A program made the position numbers and the translations under genes. A DNA stretch of 25,546 nt from positions 1 through 25,546 of the forward strand of contig CABROF010000026.1 in the NCBI GenBank assembly GCA_902472555.1. Direction: 5' to 3'. This document shows, piece after piece, positions 13,978 through 21,290 of this stretch (position 1 is the stretch's first letter; each line of letters opens with the position of its first letter). This DNA is from UMGS1851 sp900555605. Lineage in GTDB: Bacteria; Bacillota; Clostridia; UBA1212; UBA1255. Below the pieces are notes generated by a model. It was not told where the DNA came from, made no database searches, and saw only the letters and a program-made list of their open reading frames with translations.

Positions 13978-14730
13978 ATGCTGGACGGCATGTATGTAAA
14001 ATCCATCGGAATCAGGGATGGCATCGATCAAGAGGAAAGTTATATCGCACGGCTGCCAGCAGTGATGCACCTCAGAAGCATGGGCGGCCTGGTATTGCGG
14101 AAAAAAGTTACCTTTTTTGTGGGAGAAAACGGAACGGGAAAGTCCACGCTTTTGGAGGCGCTGGCTGTCAGCGTCGGATTCAATGCCGAAGGCGGCTCCC
14201 GCAACTACCGTTTTCAAACAAAAGCCACGGAATCTCTGCTGCACCGATATCTGACTGTTTCGCGGACAGGCTATCAGAAAGACGGCTTTTTTCTGCGGGC
14301 GGAAAGCTTTTACAACGCGGCCTCTTATCTTGATTTATTAGATGAGATCCCTGCCGGCGGTCCGCGGGTGATGGATTCCTATGGCGGCGTGTCGCTGCAC
14401 TGCCAATCCCACGGAGAGAGCTTTATGGCGCTTGTGGAGAACCGCTTCGGAGAAAACGGCCTGTATATTCTGGACGAGCCTGAAGCTGCCCTTTCGCCTG
14501 TGCGCCAGATGTCTCTTTTGTCGGAGTTTCACCGTTTGGTAAGGGCTGGCTCCCAGCTGCTGATTGCGACACATTCGCCGATTTTAATGGCGTATCCTGA
14601 CAGCGAGATCTATGAGCTGCGGGAGGACGGAATTTATTTAACACCGTATGAGCAAACGTCACATTATCAGTTGATGCGCCGTTTCCTAAATCATCCGCAG
14701 AAAATGCTGCAGGATCTCCTGGACGAATAG
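13978..14730 (+). CDS. AAA/ABC-type ATPase, probable stand-alone
   Basis: Predicted cytosolic ATPase of 250 aa of the AAA_21/SMC-like ABC group. Walker A is GENGTGKST (49-57), a signature-like SHGES (144-148), Walker B LYILDEP (162-168) and an H-loop ATHSP (about 197-201). There is no coiled coil and no membrane segment, and no permease gene adjoins, so it is not a typical transport ATPase. The ATG is preceded by TTAGGAGG. It follows the glycosylase after 148 bases, and a shared transcript is possible. Such small ATPases often have no assigned role; some resemble the ATPase part of OLD or RecF-like systems, but no nuclease domain is present. Confidence 0.8.
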   Translation: MLDGMYVKSIGIRDGIDQEESYIARLPAVMHLRSMGGLVLRKKVTFFVGENGTGKSTLLEALAVSVGFNAEGGSRNYRFQTKATESLLHRYLTVSRTGYQKDGFFLRAESFYNAASYLDLLDEIPAGGPRVMDSYGGVSLHCQSHGESFMALVENRFGENGLYILDEPEAALSPVRQMSLLSEFHRLVRAGSQLLIATHSPILMAYPDSEIYELREDGIYLTPYEQTSHYQLMRRFLNHPQKMLQDLLDE

Positions 14731-14752
14731 CAGGTCATAATGATGTACGGCA

Positions 14753-14786
14753 TTCTCCGGCGGCATGTGCGTAAATGCCGGAGGAG
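14753..14786. terminator. Possible hairpin after the ATPase gene
   Basis: TCTCCGGC near 14754 with GCCGGAGGAG near 14777; an alternative inner pairing GGCAT/ATGCC exists. No T-run follows, so terminator function is doubtful. Confidence 0.3.
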
Positions 14787-14992
14787 CTGCAGATAGATGC
14801 TTATGCTATCAGCGGCTTCTGTCTCTGTGATTCTGTCTTAACGGCCTCTGCTTTTGCTTTTATTTCTTTTTGCCCGTGCACCGCCCCGTCACGGCCGCCG
14901 GGATCGCACAAGATGCGCTCCAAGCCATATCTTATGATTCTGTCTGCTTTTCAAGGATTCTTTATTTTTTGCAATATTCCCGAAACAGGCCT

Positions 14993-15022
14993 GAATATCT
15001 GCGCCCTCAGCGTCATATACAT
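14993..15022 (+). promoter_or_regulatory. Sigma-E-like promoter for spoIIID
   Basis: GAATAT (14993-14998), then CATATACAT (15014-15022), with ATA and CATA about 16 bases apart, as expected for sigma-E promoters (ATA, N16-18, CATACAnT). Predicted transcription start is near 15029, just before AGGGGG and the TTG start. In Bacillus subtilis spoIIID is transcribed by sigma-E, which fits. Confidence 0.4.
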
Positions 15023-15053
15023 TTCTTGGAACAGGCGCTAAGGGGGCTTAGCA

Positions 15054-15314
15054 TTGAAAGATTATATTGAAAATCGCGTGTACGAAATTGCGCACTACAT
15101 CCTGGACAATAATTGTACGGTCCGCGCTGCGGCAAAGCAATTTGAGGTCAGTAAATCCACGGTCCACAAGGATCTGGTGGAACGGCTGCCGGGGCTGAAT
15201 ATGGCGCTGGCAGAGGATGTGCGTAAAATCCTTGACGAAAACAAGGCAGAGAGGCACATCAGAGGCGGACTGGCGACAAAGGCAAAATACGAAAGTGCAA
15301 AAACAGAGGGTTAA
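15054..15314 (+). CDS. spoIIID: Stage III sporulation transcriptional regulator SpoIIID
   Basis: DNA-binding regulator of mother-cell gene expression during sporulation, acting after sigma-E and before sigma-K. The 86-aa protein matches the family end to end: MKDYIENRVYEIAHYILDN, then the helix-turn-helix TVRAAAKQFEVSKSTVHKDL (22-41), ERLPGLN, and the basic C-terminus with ERHIRGGLATKAKY that contacts flanking DNA. The TTG start has AGGGGG at good spacing and a sigma-E-like promoter just upstream. The gene marks the host as an endospore former. In many Firmicutes mreB follows; here ftsH does, after a structured gap. Confidence 0.97.
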   Translation: MKDYIENRVYEIAHYILDNNCTVRAAAKQFEVSKSTVHKDLVERLPGLNMALAEDVRKILDENKAERHIRGGLATKAKYESAKTEG

Positions 15315-15647
15315 AATACAGCTTCAAATGCGGTAAAAGCAGCCGGGAAAACAGAAACGCGTAAAATGGATTCAGTGTGCGGCGGCAGGCTTTCGCTGAG
15401 CTGACCGCTTCCCGGCTGTATGATTCCGTTTCCGCTTCAGACCGAAGCGGCGCGGCTGCAAGCAGCGCTGTATGTTTCGCTGTCGTCTGAATTTTTACAT
15501 ACCCGGCAGGTGCGCTGACCCCGAGGCGGCCGCGGAAGGCTCACTATTACGCCGTTTCCGCAAAAAAAACTAAAACTTTTCACAACTTCGTGTTATACTA
15601 CCAATATATCTATTTTTATATTGATAAAAAGGGGAGGTATTACACGA
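15315..15647. other. Structured intergenic region between spoIIID and ftsH
   Basis: A GC-rich 333-base gap with strong inverted repeats. CAGCCGGGAA (15340-15349) pairs perfectly with TTCCCGGCTG (15409-15418), enclosing TCAGTG (15372-15377) with CGCTGA (15394-15399). A second hairpin is CCGCTTC (15432-15438), loop AGACC, GAAGCGG (15444-15450). A third inverted repeat is GCGGAA (15532-15537) with TTCCGC (15556-15561), followed by A residues, so it is not a forward intrinsic terminator. I recognise no RNA family. No ORF is supported. Confidence 0.5.
15591..15599 (+). promoter_or_regulatory. Possible extended -10 promoter for ftsH
   Basis: TGTTATACT is a TG-N-TATACT extended -10 element about 49 bases upstream of the ftsH start. 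No good -35 is visible at 16-18 bases, which extended -10 promoters can tolerate. Confidence 0.4.
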
Positions 15648-17528
15648 TTGAAAGAGAAGAAACGCATTCCGATTATTATATATTATATTATTATTGTTCT
15701 GGCCATCGTGATATTCAGCTCCGTTATTTTACCGAAAATGACGGAGCCGACATATAAAGAGATTACTTATAAAGAATTTATTGATATGCTGAATAACGGC
15801 GAGATCGAGAAGGTTGAGCTTACGAACCAGCAGATCAACATCAAGCCCGCTGCTTTTGATGAGAAGAACCCCGTGTATTACAAGACCGGGATGCTGCTGG
15901 GCGTTGCAGATGATAACCTGATCACACTTCTTCTGGAAAAAAACGTAGATTTCAGTTCTCCAATCCAACGCAGTGCCACCTGGTTTGAGGTCCTGCTGTC
16001 TTATATTTTACCCGTGCTGTTTATTACTGTTGTTTTCTTTGTGATTATGCGGATGATGAGCAAGAAGATGGGCAGCGGCGTAATGTCTTTCGGCAAGAAT
16101 ACAAGTAAAATATATGCGGAACAGTCTACGGGGAAGAGCTTTGCGGATGTGGCGGGACAGGATGAAGCCAAGACCTCATTAGTGGAAATTATTGATTTTT
16201 TGAATCATCCGGAAAAATATACGGCTATCGGCGCCAAGCTTCCCAAGGGCGCACTTTTAGTGGGCCCTCCCGGAACCGGTAAAACCCTGCTGGCCAAGGC
16301 TGTGGCAGGAGAGGCAAAGGTACCTTTCTTTTCTCTGTCCGGTTCGGAATTTGTGGAAATGTTTGTGGGTGTCGGTGCGTCTCGTGTCCGGGACCTGTTC
16401 AAGCAGGCTGTGGACAATGCGCCGTGTATTGTGTTTATTGATGAAATTGATGCGATCGGAAAGAGCCGCGACAATGCTTTAGGCGGATCGAATGATGAGC
16501 GGGAGCAGACGCTCAACCAGCTGCTGGCAGAAATGGACGGATTTGATTCTTCGAAAGGGGTCGTAATTTTAGCGGCGACCAACCGACCGGAGGTTTTGGA
16601 TAAGGCGCTGCTGCGTCCGGGCCGTTTTGACCGCAGAATTATTGTGGATCTGCCGGACCAGGAGGGGCGGGTGGCGATTTTAAAGGTTCATGCCAGGGAC
16701 GTGATCATGGAGGAAAATGTGGACTTGGATGTCATTGCGCGTTCCACACCCGGGGCCTCCGGCGCAGATTTGGAAAATATTATAAACGAATCGGCACTGC
16801 GTGCGGTTCGGGCCAAAAAGTCTCGGGTTTCGCAGGTGGAGCTGGACGAAGCAGTGGAAGTGATCTTGGCCGGAGAAGAAAAAAAGAGCAAGGTTTTATC
16901 CACCGAAGAAAAATGGGTGGTAGCGTATCACGAAATCGGCCACGCTTTGGTATCCGCGCTGCTGACTCATACCGAGCCTGTTCATAAAATTACGATTATC
17001 CCCAGAACCTCAGGAACGCTCGGCTATGTGATGCAGGTGGCCAAGCAGGAAAAACACCTGATGAGCAGAAAAGAAATTTTAGACGAAATTACCGTACTCA
17101 CCGGCGGCCGCGCTTCTGAGCAGCTGCAGTTTGATTCCATTACGACCGGAGCGGCGAATGACATTGAACAGGCTACAAAATTGGCGCGCAGTATGGTGAC
17201 GATGTACGGTATGAGCGAACAGTTCGGCTTTGTCAATTGGGAACGGAAGAACAGCCTTTACCTTCTGGACTCAACAACAACAGACTGTTCTGATGCGACA
17301 GCAGCTAAAATCGATGCGGAGATCCAGGGAATCATTACAAGCTGCTATGAAAGAGCAGTCTCTGTTCTGTCCGGAAACCGGGAAACCCTCGACCATCTCG
17401 CAAAGATCCTATTTGAAAAGGAAAATATCACCGGTGAGGAGTTTATGCGGCATTTAAAGGAAGAACAGCCTGACCTTCAAATAGAGACAAAATCAGGAAC
17501 CGGCACTGAGTCAGATTCCGGTGATTAA
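15648..17528 (+). CDS. ftsH: ATP-dependent zinc metalloprotease FtsH
   Basis: Membrane-anchored AAA protease that extracts and degrades damaged membrane proteins and short-lived regulators; 626 aa, normal length. Order: TM1 near residues 9-27, an extracytoplasmic FtsH_ext domain, TM2 at LLSYILPVLFITVVFFVI, Walker A GPPGTGKT (206-213), Walker B IVFIDEIDAIG (about 260-270), the second region of homology with TNRPEVLDKALLRPGRFDRR, and the zinc site HEIGH (H428-H432) with the third ligand Asp in the later ANDIEQAT block. I chose the TTG at 15648, which has GGGGAGG 10 bases upstream; a TTG at 15621 lies before that site. It is followed by a strong terminator. In Bacillus FtsH is needed for sporulation, which suits its neighbour spoIIID, but the two seem separately transcribed. 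Confidence 0.97.
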   Translation: MKEKKRIPIIIYYIIIVLAIVIFSSVILPKMTEPTYKEITYKEFIDMLNNGEIEKVELTNQQINIKPAAFDEKNPVYYKTGMLLGVADDNLITLLLEKNVDFSSPIQRSATWFEVLLSYILPVLFITVVFFVIMRMMSKKMGSGVMSFGKNTSKIYAEQSTGKSFADVAGQDEAKTSLVEIIDFLNHPEKYTAIGAKLPKGALLVGPPGTGKTLLAKAVAGEAKVPFFSLSGSEFVEMFVGVGASRVRDLFKQAVDNAPCIVFIDEIDAIGKSRDNALGGSNDEREQTLNQLLAEMDGFDSSKGVVILAATNRPEVLDKALLRPGRFDRRIIVDLPDQEGRVAILKVHARDVIMEENVDLDVIARSTPGASGADLENIINESALRAVRAKKSRVSQVELDEAVEVILAGEEKKSKVLSTEEKWVVAYHEIGHALVSALLTHTEPVHKITIIPRTSGTLGYVMQVAKQEKHLMSRKEILDEITVLTGGRASEQLQFDSITTGAANDIEQATKLARSMVTMYGMSEQFGFVNWERKNSLYLLDSTTTDCSDATAAKIDAEIQGIITSCYERAVSVLSGNRETLDHLAKILFEKENITGEEFMRHLKEEQPDLQIETKSGTGTESDSGD

Positions 17529-17655
17529 AAGACCTGCAAGCCCGCAGGAGCACGCTGAACAAAAAACGGATAAGCTCCCGCCCTTCCTAAGCCTGCAGGA
17601 AGGTATTTGAAGACTGTAAGCCGTACACAGGTAAAATATGAAAAATAGTTTTACA

Positions 17656-17705
17656 GTGCGAACCTCAAACGCCCATAAAATCCCGGGGAGGTTCGCACCG
17701 CTTTT
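17656..17705 (+). terminator. Intrinsic terminator after ftsH
   Basis: An 11-bp perfect stem GTGCGAACCTC (17656-17666) with GAGGTTCGCAC (17688-17698), 21-nt loop, then CGCTTTT. It lies about 130 bases after the ftsH stop. Confidence 0.75.
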
Positions 17706-17752
17706 AATAGAAGAGAATAGAAATAAATCAGAGTAATATAAATGGAAAAGTA

Positions 17753-17781
17753 TTGTTTTTAGGCAAAATGCATAATATAAT
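17753..17781 (+). promoter_or_regulatory. Promoter in the CRISPR leader
   Basis: TTGTTT, exactly 17-nt spacer, TATAAT. Transcription would start near 17788, about 30 bases before the first repeat and in the direction expected from repeat orientation. Confidence 0.6.
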
Positions 17782-17816
17782 GAAATACAACAGGCAGTAT
17801 TTTGTAAGGCTTTGCT

Positions 17817-17985
17817 GTCGTTCTCCGCATGGAGAACGTGGATTGAAATCCGCAGCTGTCCCTTTGCGCATTTGGCTACACTGCAGTCGTTCTCCGCATG
17901 GAGAACGTGGATTGAAATCGACGTCAATGCCCAGTGTCGCCGGTGATACGATGTCGCTCTCCGCATGCACGACAGATCTGAAGAA
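17817..17985 (+). CRISPR. Minimal type I-C-like CRISPR array, no cas genes in the window
   Basis: Two identical 33-nt repeats (17817-17849 and 17886-17918) and a degenerate third (from 17953, about 33 nt). The repeat begins GTCGTTCTCC, has a perfect palindrome CGTTCTCC-GCAT-GGAGAACG, and ends GTGGATTGAAAT, the typical type I-C ending. Spacer 1 is 17850-17885 (36 nt) and spacer 2 is 17919-17952 (34 nt). The third repeat keeps only its first ~15 bases (one mismatch), which marks it as the leader-distal end, so the leader is on the left and transcription is on the plus strand. I see no match of either spacer elsewhere in the window by eye. No cas gene is present in 25 kb, so processing would need Cas proteins encoded elsewhere. 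Confidence 0.85.
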
Positions 17986-17991
17986 AATCGC

Positions 17992-18027
17992 AATGTGTTG
18001 TGGATAATGACAACACATTTTTCTTTT
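17992..18027 (+). terminator. Intrinsic terminator of the CRISPR unit
   Basis: A 10-bp perfect stem AATGTGTTGT (17992-18001) with ACAACACATT (18010-18019), 8-nt loop, then a T-rich tail (TTTCTTTT). It starts within a few bases of the degenerate last repeat. Confidence 0.75.
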
Positions 18028-18043
18028 GTAGTGGAAATTTCCC

Positions 18044-18071
18044 TTGTCAAAGAATCACAACCCCCTATGTT
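18044..18071 (+). promoter_or_regulatory. Possible promoter of a short transcript
   Basis: TTGTCA, 16-nt spacer, TATGTT. With the terminator at 18104-18136 it would give an RNA of about 55-60 nt. The -10 is weak. Confidence 0.3.
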
Positions 18072-18103
18072 ACAAAAAACTTAGGGATTTGTCAGCAGCC
18101 TGG

Positions 18104-18136
18104 CCGGCTTTCATTTTTGAAAGCCGGTTTTTTTTT
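18104..18136 (+). terminator. Strong intrinsic terminator
   Basis: CCGGCTTTC (18104-18112), 6-nt loop, GAAAGCCGG (18119-18127), then nine T residues. No protein gene lies directly before it, so it either ends a short RNA starting near 18078 or is a backup for the CRISPR transcript. Confidence 0.8.
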
Positions 18137-18333
18137 CCATATTATAGCTAAAAAGATATGTGTGGTGGTTTTGGTTATTTCAATATGTATAGAAATTTCC
18201 TAAACAGAAAACGGATTTGCCCATATTTACGCTATGTTGCTTCTATGATAACATGATTTACGTAAGTCCAATGTATTTTTCAAATAAAAATGCACTCGTG
18301 AAGATGCGGATAAATCAGGCTTTCATGAGATTG

Positions 18334-18361
18334 TTTACCGTTTTATGTAAGCACATATAAA
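18334..18361 (+). promoter_or_regulatory. Possible promoter for the surface-protein cluster
   Basis: TTTACC, 16-nt spacer, TATAAA, about 45 bases upstream of the lipoprotein ATG at 18406. This is the only promoter-like element I see before the cluster. Confidence 0.4.
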
Positions 18362-18405
18362 AGCACTTTACAAATATAAAACATACATGAAAGGAAGAAA
18401 AGAAT

Positions 18406-19167
18406 ATGTTAAAAAGAATTGCACCCTTAATACTTTGTGTCTTAGCGGCATTTACGTTTTCCGCGTGCAGCGGCAAGGACAAACCTGCCGGTGAGGAAAC
18501 GCCGCAGCCTACGAAAAGCCAGGTTATCGTAACGCAAAAGCCGTCTCCGTCTGCACAGACAGCTGAACCTACGCCTTCAGATATGCCGAAACCTACCGAG
18601 AAAATACCGCACCCGACAATTGCCCCCGGAAACGAGACATATGCCGGCGATATAATAAGTCAGGACGCGTTTTCATATGCATTTGAAACTACCGGCAAAA
18701 CGAACGAACACAGAGCCGTTAACCAGTCTGTGGCTATACAGTTTTTTGCTACCGTAGAATTTAATTCACTGTCGCTCAACTGTCCGTCATACGGGGACAA
18801 TACAGGCACGCTGGACTTTGCGTTATATAAATGGATGGGAACGTATGAAGACACAATAAGCGAGGAAAACACGCCCGCCGCAGTGGTAAATTTTACAAAC
18901 TTTGCCGATAACGCTGAAAATAAGATGGAGTTTGAAGCTTTGCCGGACGGCGAGTATTTATTGTACATAACGTCGCCGGATTCAACGGAAGGCGTAGGAA
19001 TCTGGGGAAGATCCGAACTGGAGGGAGAACCTGAAACACGGCTGTATATTGATGATGAGGAAGAAACAACAGGATTTGAACTGGGACCGTGCGCGATGCC
19101 TCTGAAAATAAATTATGTAAAGACACCTACGGTAAAAGCCGGCCCTTTGCAGCCGTCGGGACTCTGA
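18406..19167 (+). CDS. Lipoprotein of unknown function, first gene of the surface cluster
   Basis: Predicted lipid-anchored extracellular protein of 253 aa. The signal peptide ends in the lipobox FSAC with C21, followed by a Thr/Pro/Ser-rich spacer (about 22-76) of the type that lifts a domain away from the membrane. The rest (about 80-250) looks beta-rich with alternating hydrophobic residues (VAIQFFATVEFNSLSLNCPS, FALYKWMGTY, GEYLLYITSP), as in jelly-roll carbohydrate-binding modules, but I do not recognise a named family. The ATG has AAAGGAAG upstream. The glycoside hydrolase gene follows after 56 bases, so a glycan-binding role is a reasonable inference from context only. Confidence 0.8.
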   Translation: MLKRIAPLILCVLAAFTFSACSGKDKPAGEETPQPTKSQVIVTQKPSPSAQTAEPTPSDMPKPTEKIPHPTIAPGNETYAGDIISQDAFSYAFETTGKTNEHRAVNQSVAIQFFATVEFNSLSLNCPSYGDNTGTLDFALYKWMGTYEDTISEENTPAAVVNFTNFADNAENKMEFEALPDGEYLLYITSPDSTEGVGIWGRSELEGEPETRLYIDDEEETTGFELGPCAMPLKINYVKTPTVKAGPLQPSGL

Positions 19168-19223
19168 TATACAGAGCGGCGGAACCGAATACTTGAAAGC
19201 AACATATAAGGAGCTACTGCATT

Positions 19224-21260
19224 ATGAAATTAATTAGGCGTTTATCAGTTCTTTTGTGCCTGTTAGTTATCAGTAATATTTCCGGGACTTTACCGGGGAG
19301 TACGGCGTCTGCCGGCAATAATGGGGAAGACAGGAATTATACATGGGACGTACAAAGCGACACATGGGTACTGACTGACAGCTTAGGCAGAAGTACACCT
19401 GAGTATAGCGAAGCCGGCGGAACCGCTTCCGATAAATATGTGCTTTTGTTTTATCATAATTGGCATTATGATTCCATGCGATCCGCCGTATCGCTTGATA
19501 AACATGCGCCGAGAAATATATCAAAAATTTTGCGTGAAAACAGTGACGCGCTGACAAACAGTTCTCTTTGGGGCCTGCCTGAAACTTATCACTACTGGGG
19601 AGAACCTGTATGGGGTTACTACAGTCTCAGGGATGATGAGTATGTCATAAGAAAACATGCGCAGATGCTTACTGACGCGGGTGTGGACGCAATAGTATTG
19701 GATTATACAAACTGGCTTGCGGATACCGGTATAATACCTTATAAAGATGATCTGACGAAAATTCTTGACGTGTTTCTTGAAATTATTCAGGAAGGCGGAG
19801 ACGTGCCTCAAATTGTCATAATGGCAACGTGGGATTATACGCAGGCCTGTAAAGTGGTTCAGCATTTTTACGATCAGTTTTATTCAGACCCTCGTTATGA
19901 CAGTATTTGGTTTCGCTGGAAGGATAAACCGCTTTTTCTTGCGTGGGATGTGATGGTTTCGGATGAACTAAAGGAGTATTTCACGCTGCGCAGACCGTAT
20001 CCTTTCAACGATACCGGATTTTCAGAAAACGAATGGCCATGGAATTCGGCATACCCGCAAAAGGCGGCGTATACGGAAGACAATCCGGCGGAGCTTGTTA
20101 CTGTCAGCGTTTCCCAGACAATCAGCGGCTACGCGGATTATGAATATCAGATCGGAGGAGGCATGTCAGTCACGGATCAGGACGGATACTTCATCGCAAG
20201 CGGAAGAAGCAATACGTCGCAGTTCAAATACCTTACGAAAGATCCGTCAGATCCAGAGTATCACAGTGAGGCAGGCGCGGCGTTCCAGGAAAGCTTTGAC
20301 CGTGCAATTTCATTAGATCCTGATATTTTATTTATTACAGGGTGGAATGAATGGGTAGTCGCGCGTTTTACAAATCCTCCTGAATGGGCAAACATCAGTT
20401 CTGTTCCGGAGTACGGTGTATTTTTCGACCAGTTCTGCGCGGAATACAGCAGAGATATAGAACCGACGCGGGAGGGGGGATTGGGTGACAACTTCTACAA
20501 TCAGATGATAATAAATATACGTCGCTTTAAGGGTACGGGCAAAACAGTTGAACAAAGCGCTTCCTCCGGAATTTCAATTGACGGGAGCTTTGACGACTGG
20601 GCGGATATTTCTTTTGAATACAGGGACGATATGTACGATAAGGCAGACCGGGAGAGCAAGGGTATCGGGCGGAACGTTAAATATGTCAACAAAACAGGCA
20701 GAAATGATTTTAAAGTGATGAAAGCCGCCTATGATAATGAGTACGTATATTTTTATGCTGAAACTACGAATAATATTACACCGTATACAGATGCCGCCTG
20801 GATGAACCTTTTTATCCGCACGGATAAAGAGTTGCCGGGATGGGAAGGATACCAGTACGTGGTAAACAGAACAGGCGTCAGAGAGAATACTACTGTATTG
20901 GAACGTAGTTTAGGCGGATATGTATGGGAAACCGTAAACGACAGTATCCGGTATGCCATTTCAGGCTGCTGCATTGAACTTGCCCTGCCTGTTAAGGATA
21001 TAGGTCTTAATCCGGCAGAAGAACAGATATCATTTCAGTTTAAATGGCATGACAACATGCAGACAGAAGGCGATTTCTTCGAATTCTATTTAAACGGAGA
21101 CAGTGCGCCGAACTCGCGCTTTAATTATCAGTTTACAGGAGCTCCGGTGCGGAAAGATACGCATGTAGCACGCATATTGATAATTGCGGCCTCGGCATTG
21201 TCTGCTGCGGCGGTGGCGGCGGTACTGATATCTTATCGTATAAAGAAAAAGAAACGTTAA
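19224..21260 (+). CDS. Membrane-anchored GH71/GH99-like glycoside hydrolase
   Basis: Predicted extracellular glycan-degrading enzyme of 678 aa. The signal peptide is about 1-30, with cleavage after ASA. The catalytic TIM-barrel-like domain (about 70-420) has YVLLFYHNWH, the stretch GYYSLRDDEYVIRKHAQMLT, DAGVDAIVLDYTNW, WFRWKDKPLFLAWD and ITGWNEW with E376. The WNEW motif is shared with the WbsX and GH99-like groups. Residues about 450-640 begin SIDGSFDDWADI, as in CBM9/DOMON-like modules. A C-terminal transmembrane helix (about 648-670) ends in the basic tail KKKKR, leaving the enzyme on the outer face of the membrane. The ATG has AAGGAG upstream. The substrate is not visible from sequence. 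Confidence 0.85.
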   Translation: MKLIRRLSVLLCLLVISNISGTLPGSTASAGNNGEDRNYTWDVQSDTWVLTDSLGRSTPEYSEAGGTASDKYVLLFYHNWHYDSMRSAVSLDKHAPRNISKILRENSDALTNSSLWGLPETYHYWGEPVWGYYSLRDDEYVIRKHAQMLTDAGVDAIVLDYTNWLADTGIIPYKDDLTKILDVFLEIIQEGGDVPQIVIMATWDYTQACKVVQHFYDQFYSDPRYDSIWFRWKDKPLFLAWDVMVSDELKEYFTLRRPYPFNDTGFSENEWPWNSAYPQKAAYTEDNPAELVTVSVSQTISGYADYEYQIGGGMSVTDQDGYFIASGRSNTSQFKYLTKDPSDPEYHSEAGAAFQESFDRAISLDPDILFITGWNEWVVARFTNPPEWANISSVPEYGVFFDQFCAEYSRDIEPTREGGLGDNFYNQMIINIRRFKGTGKTVEQSASSGISIDGSFDDWADISFEYRDDMYDKADRESKGIGRNVKYVNKTGRNDFKVMKAAYDNEYVYFYAETTNNITPYTDAAWMNLFIRTDKELPGWEGYQYVVNRTGVRENTTVLERSLGGYVWETVNDSIRYAISGCCIELALPVKDIGLNPAEEQISFQFKWHDNMQTEGDFFEFYLNGDSAPNSRFNYQFTGAPVRKDTHVARILIIAASALSAAAVAAVLISYRIKKKKR

Positions 21261-21290
21261 ATACCGGCTGCAAATGGGAAGTGGATTGTT

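Larger units (their letters stand above)
14731..15053. other. Intergenic region before spoIIID
   Basis: A 323-base gap. Near its left end a GC-rich hairpin (14753-14786) could terminate the ATPase transcript, though it lacks a T-run. The right end holds a sigma-E-like promoter. ORFs inside (14775-15041, 14870-15070) have no ribosome binding site and no recognisable protein. Confidence 0.5.
17529..18405. other. Non-coding region: ftsH terminator, mini-CRISPR unit, second terminator, promoter
   Basis: An 877-base gap without a supported protein gene. In order it holds the ftsH terminator, an AT-rich leader with promoter, the small CRISPR array, its terminator, a possible short RNA unit ending in another terminator, and the promoter of the surface-protein cluster. 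ORFs on the minus strand here translate CRISPR repeats (SPCGER) and are not genes. Confidence 0.7.

Noticed and set aside
13911..14333. 140-aa ORF overlapping the ATPase gene
   Set aside because: Out of frame with the clear ATPase, which has all nucleotide-binding motifs and a strong ribosome binding site.
15532..15569. GCGGAA/TTCCGC hairpin next to a run of A as a terminator
   Set aside because: On the plus strand it is followed by A, not T; on the minus strand the T-run would precede the hairpin. It fits an intrinsic terminator in neither direction.
17511..18050. Minus-strand ORFs over the CRISPR array
   Set aside because: Their translations repeat the same peptide because they cross CRISPR repeats; no ribosome binding site, and they run against ftsH and two terminators.
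18176..18259. A small ORF of about 30 codons before the surface cluster
   Set aside because: No ribosome binding site and no recognisable protein features.
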